NCBI RefSeq assembly: GCF_000246985.2
Contig: NC_022084.1
Span: 181,994 to 245,993, forward strand
Reading direction: 5' to 3'
DNA from: Thermococcus litoralis DSM 5473
GTDB lineage: Archaea; Methanobacteriota_B; Thermococci; Thermococcales; Thermococcaceae
Length of the DNA: 64,000 bases
The notes beneath the pieces are model-generated. The model was not told where the DNA came from. It saw only the letters and a list, made by a program, of their open reading frames with translations, and did no database searches. Every line of letters starts with the position of its first letter. Position 1 is the first letter of the stretch. Below are positions 1-7,240 of this stretch, piece after piece. Both the position numbers and the translations under genes were made by a program.

Positions 1-519
1 TTTCGCGAGCGTTCTCACGAGGCCGGCCATTGATATTCTGACCACGTTGCTGAGGGCGATGTTCGGTATCGGCTCCTTTATTGCCACACTGGTGGAGTAA
101 ACTATCCTTCCAAAGCCCTTCCGCTCCATAGCGGGAACGAGCGCCTTCGTGAGATAGACAGCCGGATAGAGGAGAAGCTTAACTGCCCCTTCCCAGTCTT
201 CCATGTCCATCTCCATGAAGTAGCCCGGCTTAGGCCCGCCGGTGGAGAAGAAGAATATATCCGGCTCACCAATGTTTCTGAGCTCCTTTACGGTTCTCTC
301 AAGGTCTTCCCTCCTGGTGAGGTCTGCAACAATGTAGCTCACCTCAACATCGCTCTCGGCCCTGATATTCTCCTTTGCCCTCTTCAGGTTCTCCTCGCTT
401 CTGGAGAGGAGTATTACATCGGCTCCAGCCTTTGCCAGAACCCTCGCAACGCCGAAACCTATGCCCTTGCTTGAGGCCGTAGTAAACGCTAATCTTCCAG
501 AAAGGTCTATGCTCAACAT
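1..519 (-). CDS. SDR-family oxidoreductase, C-terminus cut by window edge
   Basis: The reading frame runs from ATG at 519 off the left edge, leaving 173 codons. The start is preceded by GGTG with a six-base gap; an in-frame ATG at 525 sits too close to that GGTG. The N-terminus has the Rossmann dinucleotide motif TASSKGIGFGVA (residues ~14-25), followed by an acidic VADL segment and the STGG motif, the order expected of classical short-chain dehydrogenases. A Ser-containing YSTSVAIKEP segment follows. At the place where the catalytic YxxxK should appear the sequence reads NVVR, so this belongs to an atypical subgroup or is catalytically altered. The substrate is unknown. Family call is firm, function is not. 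Confidence 0.8.
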   Translation of the reverse strand, partial: MLSIDLSGRLAFTTASSKGIGFGVARVLAKAGADVILLSRSEENLKRAKENIRAESDVEVSYIVADLTRREDLERTVKELRNIGEPDIFFFSTGGPKPGYFMEMDMEDWEGAVKLLLYPAVYLTKALVPAMERKGFGRIVYSTSVAIKEPIPNIALSNVVRISMAGLVRTLAK

Positions 520-561
520 TAGCATCACCATAAAACATAGGTTCAAAGGAGGATAAAAATG

Positions 562-1388
562 TTAGTGGACAAATTTGACCTCTTTTCCTACGTATAAAGG
601 TTCTACTTTACTTCCAAAAGCAGACATAAAGCTGCAAATCCCATCAAATCCTGTGCAGTGCCCTGGATAAAGTTTTTCAACCCCAAGGGCGCTAATGCCT
701 TTAATGGCATCTTCCAAAATATTTCTCTTGGCTCCAGTTAGATGAAATCCACCCACCAGAGCAAAAATCGGCTTATTCATAAGTTTTATTGAGTGCCTCA
801 CTATGTTCAAAATTCCACTATGGCCACAGCCAGTTATAACGACCATTTTGCCTCCAAGCTCAACGAGCAGTGACATGTCGTCTTTTAGAGGGTCTTTTAT
901 CAGCTTTCTCCCATCCACGACATGGCCAACTGATCTATCCCAAGTCGTTCTCTCTATCTCACCGCTTGTGTATACCCCATCAAAAATCTTAACTGGTTTT
1001 TCCTTTAGTATAAAGTTGGCTCCGAGTTTTTCTAGATGCTCCTGTGAAAATGGAATTCCAATTTTCCTGCGCTTGGGTTTTAGAGCCACCCTTCTTAAAA
1101 ATATATCGGGGTGAGCATAAACCACTATGGAGTCTTTTCTCGCTGTTAAAAACTTTTCAAGCCCCCCAGTATGGTCGTAGTGACCGTGAGTAATGAATAC
1201 TGCATCAATCTCGTTGGGAGATATATTGAGCGCTTCCATATTGTGAAGCAAAATCGTGCCATCCGTACCTGCATCCACCAAAATCTTCCTCCCATTGTGC
1301 TCCACAAAAAGAGAAAAGCCATGGGCCCCGAGAAGGCCCTTTTAAACCCTGCATGATTTTCAAATAGCACTACCATCCTCATATTCAT
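562..1388 (-). pseudogene. MBL-fold metallohydrolase (COG1237-like), single-base frameshift
   Basis: Two overlapping frames make one protein of about 275 residues. The 5' part starts at ATG 1388, overlaps the stop of the upstream gene (ATGA), and reads MVVLFENHAGFKR. The 3' part reads GLLGAHGFSLFVEHNGRK and continues to the stop at 562. The switch lies near 1335-1341 in an AAAAGGGCC run, where adding one base restores a single frame. The metal-binding THGHYDHTGGL motif (about residues 65-75) and GCGHSG are intact. The family includes the methanogen protein annotated as dihydropterin-methyl-ribofuranosylaminobenzene-phosphate synthase, but the reaction here is unproven. The lesion could be a homopolymer sequencing error. 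It appears co-transcribed with the unknown gene upstream. Confidence 0.8.
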
Positions 1389-2293
1389 CCCTCAAAGGGG
1401 AGCTTGCCAAAATCCACTTCCAGTGTTTGGGTTGTCCTCCATACAAATGCTCCTTCTCCTTTAAGAACATGCTTTCTCATATCTCCTTGAGGCACTCCAT
1501 TAGCTTCATAAATCATGCTCTGCAGATCTGGATCGTTGTAAAGAACTAGCGTTGGTCCCGGTATGTTAAGGAGATTTTCCGCAACGTATCTGGAGCCTAA
1601 TACTGTAACCCTCCCCCTCATGGGTTGAGTCAATAGAGGAATGGCTGCACTTCCGGGGGTTGTGTAGAAAAGAACCGCCGCATCATCGATTCCTATTAAA
1701 GTGCTCCTTCTATCTTTAACAGCCGCCGCAAGGATTAGAAACGCCATTCCCACGGTACTTATGCTGTAAGTTTTTCCAAAGTCAACCAAAATGCTCTTGC
1801 CGAGCTTGGGAACTTCTCCCTCAAAAAAGGTCTCATCGAGGGAAGTGTAAACTTCTCTTATAACCTCTCCGTACTGTTCCTTTGACTTGGCTGCATCCGC
1901 TACACTTTTAACTTTGCCCCCAAGAATATCGGCATAGAGTTTATCGGTAAGAGAGCGATCCAATCCGTATATGGTCTGAATTATCGTTGATGCGGTGTAA
2001 AAGTCCTTCAAGAGACCTTTTTTAACCATCTTTATAGGATCAAGGCCTGTAGGCTTATTGTCCTCCATTTCTATTATAGTGTCGAATTTCTCCTTAGGAT
2101 ACTTTCCTCTTGTGTCAAAGAAAATCAGCCCGTATTCCTTTTCGAGAAATTGGTCTCCAATGTAATCTATAACTCTCGTGGGGTCATCATCGATGCCAAA
2201 AACCTTTAGAGTTCTGCCGTGGTAAACCGGATCGTAGTATATCTCCTTTCCTTCGTACTCCAAAATCTTTATGGCAAGTTTGCTGTACTTCAT
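1385..2293 (-). CDS. conserved protein of unknown function
   Basis: 302 residues from ATG 2293, chosen because GGTGAACTCT precedes it; the frame also extends to a TTG twelve bases upstream. I do not recognise a family. There is no P-loop, signal peptide or membrane segment. Visible features are an acidic FGIDDDPTR segment near the N-terminus, LIFFDTRGKYP, and a hydrophobic stretch near residue 185 (VGMAFLILAAAV) followed by IGIDDAAVLF. The alternating beta/alpha pattern and the late DDAA motif vaguely recall ATPases of the HerA/VirB4 type lacking a Walker A, but that is only an impression. It overlaps the MBL-fold gene by four bases (ATGA), so the two are translationally coupled. Confidence 0.7.
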   Translation of the reverse strand: MKYSKLAIKILEYEGKEIYYDPVYHGRTLKVFGIDDDPTRVIDYIGDQFLEKEYGLIFFDTRGKYPKEKFDTIIEMEDNKPTGLDPIKMVKKGLLKDFYTASTIIQTIYGLDRSLTDKLYADILGGKVKSVADAAKSKEQYGEVIREVYTSLDETFFEGEVPKLGKSILVDFGKTYSISTVGMAFLILAAAVKDRRSTLIGIDDAAVLFYTTPGSAAIPLLTQPMRGRVTVLGSRYVAENLLNIPGPTLVLYNDPDLQSMIYEANGVPQGDMRKHVLKGEGAFVWRTTQTLEVDFGKLPFEG

Positions 2294-2355
2294 AGAGTTC
2301 ACCAAAAAGAATAGGGGGAATAAGTATAAACGGCTTTCCCTTAGAAGTTAAAGGA

Positions 2356-2766
2356 TTACCATCCCCCTTGTCTTCTGCCTCCAAAGCCTCTTACATGACC
2401 CGTTCCACCTCCTTTTGACCTAAATAAAGCCTGAGTTAGCTCCCCTCTCAGAAAAGCCCTTACTGCTTCTTCCACCCTCATTGTGGGGAGAGCCGAGACG
2501 AACTTTATACCTGAAGCTTCAAGTACTTGGGCAGAATTCGGCCCAAATTGCCCAGCTATAACAACATCTACCCCTTCGTTTATGCAAAACTGAGCTGCTT
2601 GAACTCCAGCACCTCTAGGAGCGCTTGCACCCGGATTGGGAACCACTCTAACATTCTTTATCTCCCCACCTTCAATATCAACTATCGTAAAGGTCGGTGT
2701 TCTCCCAAAGTGCTGATTGACAAAATCATCTAAACCTCCGTTTACAGTTGCAACTGCTATCCTCAT
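2356..2766 (-). CDS. NifX/dinitrogenase iron-molybdenum cofactor-like protein
   Basis: 136 residues with the usual NifX-domain opening MRIAVATVNGGLDDFVNQHFGR, then FTIVDIEGGEI, GAGVQAAQFCINEGVDVVIAGQFGPNS and a Gly/Arg-rich tail (GGTGHVRGFGGRRQGGW). These small proteins bind iron-sulfur clusters or Fe-S cofactor precursors in other organisms; this lineage has no nitrogenase, so a role in Fe-S handling is an inference. The frame is open upstream to 2922, but a strong GGAGGTGG site just before ATG 2766 and the family length of about 110-140 residues fix this start. Its partner at 3062-3619 has the same fold and tail type. Confidence 0.85.
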   Translation of the reverse strand: MRIAVATVNGGLDDFVNQHFGRTPTFTIVDIEGGEIKNVRVVPNPGASAPRGAGVQAAQFCINEGVDVVIAGQFGPNSAQVLEASGIKFVSALPTMRVEEAVRAFLRGELTQALFRSKGGGTGHVRGFGGRRQGGW

Positions 2767-3030
2767 CCTACCACCTCCAGGTAAATTAGGAAAGCCGAAT
2801 TTAAAAATTTTGCATAAGATCAAAAAAATTCTGCCCAGCCTTGGCCTCAAAAGACCTCTAACGATAAAAATAACCAAAACGCCCAATGCATAGATTAATG
2901 CCACTAGGAAGAGCTTAGCCAAGAGTTATAACATCCCAATTAGAAGAAACACGTTTAAGACCCTATAAAAGCTTCCAAAATGCCAACTTAACAAATTTCT
3001 TCGATAGTTTCTTCCAAATCCGCGTGCCAT
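2767..3030 (-). other. possible small membrane-protein gene interrupted by an in-frame stop
   Basis: ATG 3030 opens a 34-codon frame beginning MARGFGRNYRRNLLSWHFGSF and ending at TAA (2928-2926). The same frame then continues with a strongly hydrophobic stretch (LFLVALIYALGVLVIFIV) and a basic segment to 2767, running directly into the NifX-like gene. The Arg/Gly start resembles the Arg/Gly tails of the two flanking NifX-like proteins. Either the 34-residue peptide is a real small gene, or a membrane protein of about 85 residues was broken by a nonsense change. No convincing Shine-Dalgarno site precedes 3030. Low confidence. Confidence 0.3.
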
Positions 3031-3061
3031 TCTATGGCTCCCAAAATTTAAAAGAAAGAGT

Positions 3062-3619
3062 TCACCACCAGCCAAAATACCTAGAAAGCCAGTTTCTTCT
3101 ATTTGGTATTCCTGTCCAAGGGCAATAACCTAATTTTGCCCCCCAACCTCTTCCTCTGCCCCATCCACGTCCAAATCCTTTGCCAAAGCCACGGCCTCTT
3201 CCTCCCCATCCATAATCATAGGGTAGATAAGCTGGGGCTGGATTTGCCGGAACTGCTGGAAGATAAGTTTGTTGTGCTGTTTGCTGCATTCCCTCTTTAA
3301 TTACCTTTTCAACAGCTTCCTTAATGGGAGTTCCAGCAGGAAAGAGGTAATAAGTTATTCCTGCAGCTTGGAGGGCTCCCATGACATTGGGGCCTATTTG
3401 TGGGGCGATTATTGTATCCACTCCTTCATTTATCAACGTCTGCACGGCTATTGGACCTGCCCCACCACCAGCGTATGCTGCTTGGTTTTGAATCACCTTT
3501 ATGCTCTTTATCTCCCCATTTTCTACATCAACTACTGTGAAAACTGGTGCCCTTGCGAATACAGGAGCAATTTTGTCTTCCAATCCTCCACCATTTGCAC
3601 TCGGTACTGCAATCTTCAT
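3062..3619 (-). CDS. NifX-like protein with Gly/Arg-rich C-terminal extension
   Basis: 185 residues. Residues 1-110 form a NifX/NifB-C-type domain (MKIAVPSANGGGLEDKIAPVFARAPVFTVVDVENGEI, then INEGVDTIIAPQIGPN). The remainder is a low-complexity tail: a Gln/Ala/Pro linker, then repeated GRGFGKGFGRGWGRGRGWG, ending in aromatic YFGWW. ATG 3619 was chosen over GTG 3628 because of the GGAGGTGAGG site. The domain is known to bind Fe-S or cofactor precursors; the RG/W tail suggests binding to another macromolecule or metal, which is inference. A TATA-like CTTTTAAG and the GCATATGC motif lie just upstream, shared with the divergent ATPase gene region. Confidence 0.85.
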   Translation of the reverse strand: MKIAVPSANGGGLEDKIAPVFARAPVFTVVDVENGEIKSIKVIQNQAAYAGGGAGPIAVQTLINEGVDTIIAPQIGPNVMGALQAAGITYYLFPAGTPIKEAVEKVIKEGMQQTAQQTYLPAVPANPAPAYLPYDYGWGGRGRGFGKGFGRGWGRGRGWGAKLGYCPWTGIPNRRNWLSRYFGWW

Positions 3620-3643
3620 GTTCCTCACCTCCTACTATTATGA

Positions 3644-3666
3644 GCATATGCACAAAAACTTAAAAG
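3644..3666. promoter_or_regulatory. GCATATGCACAAAA-type motif upstream of NifX-like gene
   Basis: Plus-strand GCATATGCACAAAAACTTAA and the bases after it. Read on the minus strand this gives the TATA-like CTTTTAAG followed by TTTTTGTGCATATGC, 25-47 bases before the NifX-like start at 3619. The palindromic GCATATGC core and the attached ACAAAA are repeated almost exactly at 3856-3878, and in part at 7183-7200. Confidence 0.5.
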
Positions 3667-3714
3667 TCTTTCGGTTAGCCTAATTGGGAGATTGAGCAGC
3701 CAATAACTATGTTT

Positions 3715-3838
3715 TTATTTCAGATTTCTTTTCTTAATTTCCTCTAAGAGTTCTTCAAAGTTTTCAACAATAATTTTGGCTCATTCTAAATTCCTTTAGG
3801 GCATCTTCCATGCCGAAAACTACTTTTAGGCACTTCAT
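3715..3838 (-). pseudogene. tiny gene (~40 residues) with a frameshift
   Basis: ATG 3838 follows GGTGGTAAAAA and encodes MKCLKVVFGMEDALKEFRM, then runs into a stop. Shifting frame by one base at about 3779-3782 continues as AKIIVENFEELLEEIKKRNLK and stops at 3715. Joined, the product is about 40 residues, beta-alpha-beta-like, with a helical acidic end. A promoter-like CTTAAAAGTTTTGTGCATATGC lies directly upstream in the same arrangement as at the NifX-like gene, which is the main reason to think this was a real gene. Function unknown; it could be a sequencing error. Confidence 0.4.
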
Positions 3839-3855
3839 TTTTTACCACCAATATA

Positions 3856-3878
3856 GCATATGCACAAAACTTTTAAGG
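3856..3878. promoter_or_regulatory. second GCATATGCACAAAA motif, between divergent genes
   Basis: GCATATGCACAAAACTTTTA lies between the tiny minus-strand gene (start 3838) and the plus-strand ATPase gene (start 3910). For the plus gene the palindromic GCATATGC lies upstream of the TATA-like CTTTTAAGG. For the minus gene it lies downstream of the TATA element. This placement would suit an operator controlling both directions. Confidence 0.5.
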
Positions 3879-3909
3879 TTTTAGGTTTCCTAACTGTGGA
3901 GGTGAGGTA

Positions 3910-4770
3910 ATGCAGATAGCAGTGAGCGGAGGTAAGGGAGGAACAGGAAAATCAACTGTAGCCATTAACCTTGCAATAGCCTTACGGAAGTATTTCGACT
4001 TAGCTCTGGCAGATTTAGATGTCGAGGCACCAAACGATCATATTCTCCTTGGAGTTGAGTTGCAGAATGAGGAACCCGTTCATATGTTCATGCCGCGCTT
4101 TGATTATTCGAAGTGCATAAAATGCAGAAAATGTGCGGAAGTTTGTGAAGAAAACGCAATAATCACAATGAGAGATGGAACACCGTTCTTAATGCCCACC
4201 TTGTGCTCTGGGTGCAGGGCTTGTGAGATAGTCTGCCCAGTTACGGGAGCAATATTGGAAGGAGAGAAGCTTATGGGACACACCTACCTCACCGAGACAC
4301 CTTATCAGTTCCATTTGGTTACCGGAAAACTGCTCGAAGGAGAAGAGCGGGCAATGCCTATTGTAACCGCAGCAAAAAAGAGGGCGAAAACCCTTAACAA
4401 AGAGCTTTTGCTAGTGGACACAGCAGCAGGAACAAGCAACACTGTTTCCAAGGCATTGGAAGATTCAAAGCTTCTCATAGCAGTTACAGAGCCTACTCCG
4501 TTGGGTCTTCATGACTTGACCCTTATCCTTGAGCTCGCCAAATTAATGGGCATAGAGGCTTGGATTGTTGTCAATAAGGCTGATATTGGAGAGAAAAAGA
4601 GAGTAGAAGAGATAGTGCAGAAATACAACGCCGAGATAATTGGGGAAATCCCATACAGCGAAGCTATTATCCAGAGCTATGTTAGGGGAGAACCTATAGT
4701 CCTAACCGATAAAAAGGAAGCTAAAATCTTCAAAGACCTTGCCGAAAGGGTAGCCAGTTATTTGGGGTGA
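3910..4770 (+). CDS. MinD-superfamily ATPase with inserted ferredoxin domain
   Basis: 286 residues. The deviant Walker A GGKGGTGKST (residues ~7-16) marks the MinD/Mrp/NBP35 P-loop class. Between about residues 60 and 105 is a bacterial-type 2x[4Fe-4S] ferredoxin insert: CIKCRKCAEVC and CSGCRACEIVCP. Later motifs include LLVDTAAGTSN and VVNKADIG. This is the COG1149 architecture. Members are thought to act in Fe-S cluster or metallocofactor assembly, unproven here. The start follows GGAGGTGAGGTA. It is followed after five bases by a paralogue, and both sit beside NifX-like and radical SAM genes, which supports an Fe-S role. The upstream region carries the shared GCATATGC motif. Confidence 0.9.
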   Translation: MQIAVSGGKGGTGKSTVAINLAIALRKYFDLALADLDVEAPNDHILLGVELQNEEPVHMFMPRFDYSKCIKCRKCAEVCEENAIITMRDGTPFLMPTLCSGCRACEIVCPVTGAILEGEKLMGHTYLTETPYQFHLVTGKLLEGEERAMPIVTAAKKRAKTLNKELLLVDTAAGTSNTVSKALEDSKLLIAVTEPTPLGLHDLTLILELAKLMGIEAWIVVNKADIGEKKRVEEIVQKYNAEIIGEIPYSEAIIQSYVRGEPIVLTDKKEAKIFKDLAERVASYLG

Positions 4771-4775
4771 TTAAA

Positions 4776-5663
4776 ATGCAGATCGCGATAGCGAGTGGAA
4801 AGGGTGGAGTAGGAAAATCGAGCGTAGCTGCTTCACTCATATACCTCCTCAAAGATGAATATTCACTAATAGCAGTTGATGCTGATGCCGACGCTCCAAA
4901 CCTCGACCTGCTCTTTGGGGTTGAAATGTGGGAAGAGGAAAAAGAGCTCATAGGTGCAAAAGTGGCAAAGATAAACACCAGCACCTGCATAAGGTGCGGT
5001 ATATGCGCTGAAAGATGCCCCTATGACTGCATAAAGATTGTTGATGGAAATTACGTGGTTAATGAGCTAACTTGTGAAGGTTGTGGAGTTTGCAAGCTCG
5101 TATGTCCTGTGGAAGGGGTAATCACTTTAGAGGAAGTACGTTCAGGCATAGTTAGGAAAACAACAACCAAATACGGCTTCCCACTAATTTCAGCCCAGCT
5201 CGACGTGGGAAGGCCAAACAGCGGAAAGCTCGTTACGGAGGAAAAAGAGTGGGCTAAAAGGATCATGAAGGAAAAAGGAATAGAACACATGATAGTTGAT
5301 TCGGCAGCCGGAATAGGATGCCAAGTGATAGCAAGCCTCGGAGGGGCGGATGTAGCGATCCTTGTGGCAGAGCCAACTCCCGCTTCGCTAAGTGACGTGA
5401 AGAGGGTTTACAAGGTTGTCCAGCACTTCAGAGAACCAGCATACCTTATAATAAACAAAGCTGATCTGAATCCAAGCTTTAAGGGACTTTATGAATTCGC
5501 CGAGGAGGAAGGCATACCAATAATTGGTGAGATACCGTACGATAGAGCAATCCCAAAAAGCATGGTAATGCTTAAGCCGGTAGTTGAGGCATTTCCGGAT
5601 TCAAAAGCCTCTATAGCGCTCAAAGAAATAGCAGAAGTCGTTAAAGAGGAGATTTTAGAGTAG
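4776..5663 (+). CDS. MinD-superfamily ATPase with inserted ferredoxin domain, paralogue 2
   Basis: 295 residues. The Walker A-like SGKGGVGKSS (~7-16) is followed by DADADAPN and an inserted 2x[4Fe-4S] unit (CIRCGICAERCPYDC and CEGCGVCKLVCPVEG). VDSAAGIGCQV and LIINKADL complete the nucleotide-binding site. ATG 4776 was preferred over GTG 4767 because GGGGTGATTAAA precedes it; the GTG overlaps the upstream stop. The tandem pair probably forms a heterodimer, as Mrp-class ATPases dimerise through the P-loop (family knowledge plus inference). It shares the operon with the preceding ATPase. Confidence 0.9.
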   Translation: MQIAIASGKGGVGKSSVAASLIYLLKDEYSLIAVDADADAPNLDLLFGVEMWEEEKELIGAKVAKINTSTCIRCGICAERCPYDCIKIVDGNYVVNELTCEGCGVCKLVCPVEGVITLEEVRSGIVRKTTTKYGFPLISAQLDVGRPNSGKLVTEEKEWAKRIMKEKGIEHMIVDSAAGIGCQVIASLGGADVAILVAEPTPASLSDVKRVYKVVQHFREPAYLIINKADLNPSFKGLYEFAEEEGIPIIGEIPYDRAIPKSMVMLKPVVEAFPDSKASIALKEIAEVVKEEILE

Positions 5664-5732
5664 CTCTCTTCTCTCTAATCTTTGGGCACTTTCAGAAATC
5701 TTCATTAATGTTGAGTTGTAATGAGGATTAGT

Positions 5733-6830
5733 ATGAGAAAGTGTAAGCTGTGCGGATATAAATCTGAGGAAATTAGCGAATCAATTGGGGTCTGCGTTAA
5801 CTGCTTGCGAGAAAATCCGGAAGAAGCGCTAAAAATATCAAGGGAGTCCCACCGGAAATGGCGTAGGCTCATAGGCTTGCCTCTAGAAGTGCCGAGAGAA
5901 GGCATTCAATGCCTGCTTTGCGTGAACGAATGCAAAATTCCGGAGGGAAGTTCCGGCTACTGCGGGATAATGTGGAACAGGAAAGGAAAGTTAGTTCCCA
6001 TAACTGGAAGCTTTGATAAGGCATATCTCCATTGGTATCTCGATCCTCACCCAACAAACTGTGTCGCAAGACCAGTTTGTCCAGAAAAAGAACATAGGGG
6101 ATTTTACAACCTAGCAGTCTTCTTCGCCGGATGCAACTTAGATTGTCTTTTCTGCCAGAACATAGAGCACAAATACATGATAAAAAACGGGAGCATAGAT
6201 CCCTTTGAAGGGGTTGTAATGAGCTCAAAGGAGCTAGCAGATATAGCAATGAGAAGTAGAGTATCATGTGTGTGCTATTTTGGCGGAGATCCAACGCCTC
6301 ATTCTCCCTATGCAATAAAAGCTTCAAGAGAAATTCTCAAACGAGCCGAGAAAGTTGGAGCAATAAAAAGAATTTGCTGGGAAACGAATGGGCTTGAAAA
6401 TCCAAACATAATGCGGGAAATGGCAAGAATAAGCCTTGAAAGTGGGGGAATAGTCAAGATTGACTGGAAAGCATATAGCCCAAGTATCTACGAAGCTTTA
6501 ACGGGAGTTAACGGAAGGAAAGCCCTTCAGAGAATAAAGGAGAACATAAGGATTATAGTCGCAATGGACGAGAGAAAGGAGCCTCCCCTTTTAGTAGTTA
6601 GTACCCTTGTTGTACCCCATTACATAGATGGGAAAGAGGTTGGTGGAATATCGAGGTACCTTGCTCAGCTGAATCCGGACATACCATACGTTCTCTTGGC
6701 ATTTGCACCGCAGCATCTAATGCACGATGTGCCAACCACCAGTAAGAGACAGATGGAAAGGGCTTACACAATCGCCAGAAGAGAAGGACTAAAACGAGTC
6801 TTCATCGGTAACCTTTGGCTCCTGAGATGA
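5733..6830 (+). CDS. radical SAM protein, PflA/PflX-like (COG1313 type)
   Basis: 365 residues. The N-terminus has zinc-ribbon-like cysteines (CKLCGY, CVNC) and then CLLCVNECKIPEGSSGYCGIM. The radical SAM motif reads AGCNLDCLFCQN (about residues 134-145), the CxxxCxxC that ligates the SAM-binding [4Fe-4S] cluster. FGGDPTPH corresponds to the SAM-binding GGEP motif. The family resembles activating-enzyme-like proteins of unknown target. ATG 5733 follows GAGG; an in-frame ATG at 5721 is possible. It overlaps the convergent DUF134 gene by 42 bases. The Fe-S neighbours suggest maturation of a metalloprotein, which is inference. Confidence 0.85.
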   Translation: MRKCKLCGYKSEEISESIGVCVNCLRENPEEALKISRESHRKWRRLIGLPLEVPREGIQCLLCVNECKIPEGSSGYCGIMWNRKGKLVPITGSFDKAYLHWYLDPHPTNCVARPVCPEKEHRGFYNLAVFFAGCNLDCLFCQNIEHKYMIKNGSIDPFEGVVMSSKELADIAMRSRVSCVCYFGGDPTPHSPYAIKASREILKRAEKVGAIKRICWETNGLENPNIMREMARISLESGGIVKIDWKAYSPSIYEALTGVNGRKALQRIKENIRIIVAMDERKEPPLLVVSTLVVPHYIDGKEVGGISRYLAQLNPDIPYVLLAFAPQHLMHDVPTTSKRQMERAYTIARREGLKRVFIGNLWLLR

Positions 6831-7151
6831 TCTGGGAATTTCATTTCCCTGGGCAAGGATTATTAGCTCTCTCCCCTCAACAAGCATTTGGGCTACCTTT
6901 TTTCTTGCAGAACTTAGAGCCCTCCACACAGTGCCCCTTGAGACGCCCATTCTCTGCCCGGCTTCCTCTTGAGTTAGTCCTTCATAATCCACCAGCCTTA
7001 AGGCCTCAAACTCCTCGTAGGTCATGAAAATCGGAGGCTGTGGAGGGCCAAAAGGTGGCTTAGCTGGATAGAAATGCCTAACCTCGGGGATAAACCCTAT
7101 AAATCGCATTTTTCGTCTTCTTCCTCTTCTCCATCCCATCCCGTGTGGCAT
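6789..7151 (-). CDS. DUF134 helix-turn-helix protein
   Basis: 120 residues. It starts with a basic Arg/Gly stretch (MPHGMGWRRGRRRKMRF), then FIPEVRHFYPAKPP and a sigma-70 region-4-like HTH (MTYEEFEALRLVDYEGLTQEEAGQRMGVSRGTVWRAL). This is the DUF134 family, often encoded beside NifX-like and MinD-type Fe-S genes. ATG 7151 was chosen for the GGTGTTAAA site and family length. It is likely DNA-binding. A motif related to the GCACAAAA element of the neighbouring operons lies in its promoter, so it is a candidate regulator of this locus (inference). Confidence 0.85.
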   Translation of the reverse strand: MPHGMGWRRGRRRKMRFIGFIPEVRHFYPAKPPFGPPQPPIFMTYEEFEALRLVDYEGLTQEEAGQRMGVSRGTVWRALSSARKKVAQMLVEGRELIILAQGNEIPRSSQEPKVTDEDSF

Positions 7152-7182
7152 TTTAACACCTAAACTACAGTTTGAGTTTCCC

Positions 7183-7200
7183 CTTTTTAGGTTTTTGTGC
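7183..7200. promoter_or_regulatory. third copy (partial) of the GCACAAAA motif
   Basis: On the minus strand this reads GCACAAAAACCTAAAAAG, placed before the DUF134 gene in the same order (GCACAAAA, then a TATA-like element) as at 3861-3878 before the ATPase operon. The GCATATGC half is replaced by GC-rich sequence. The hef TATA box lies just to the right. Confidence 0.4.
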
Positions 7201-7240
7201 GGCGGCGTATTTATAAACCTCCTTGCCAAAATATAGATTA

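Noticed and set aside
2356-2922. Longer NifX-like protein starting at TTG 2922 with an N-terminal membrane helix
   Set aside because: A strong GGAGGTGG site directly before ATG 2766 and the family length favour the short form; the upstream part is described separately.
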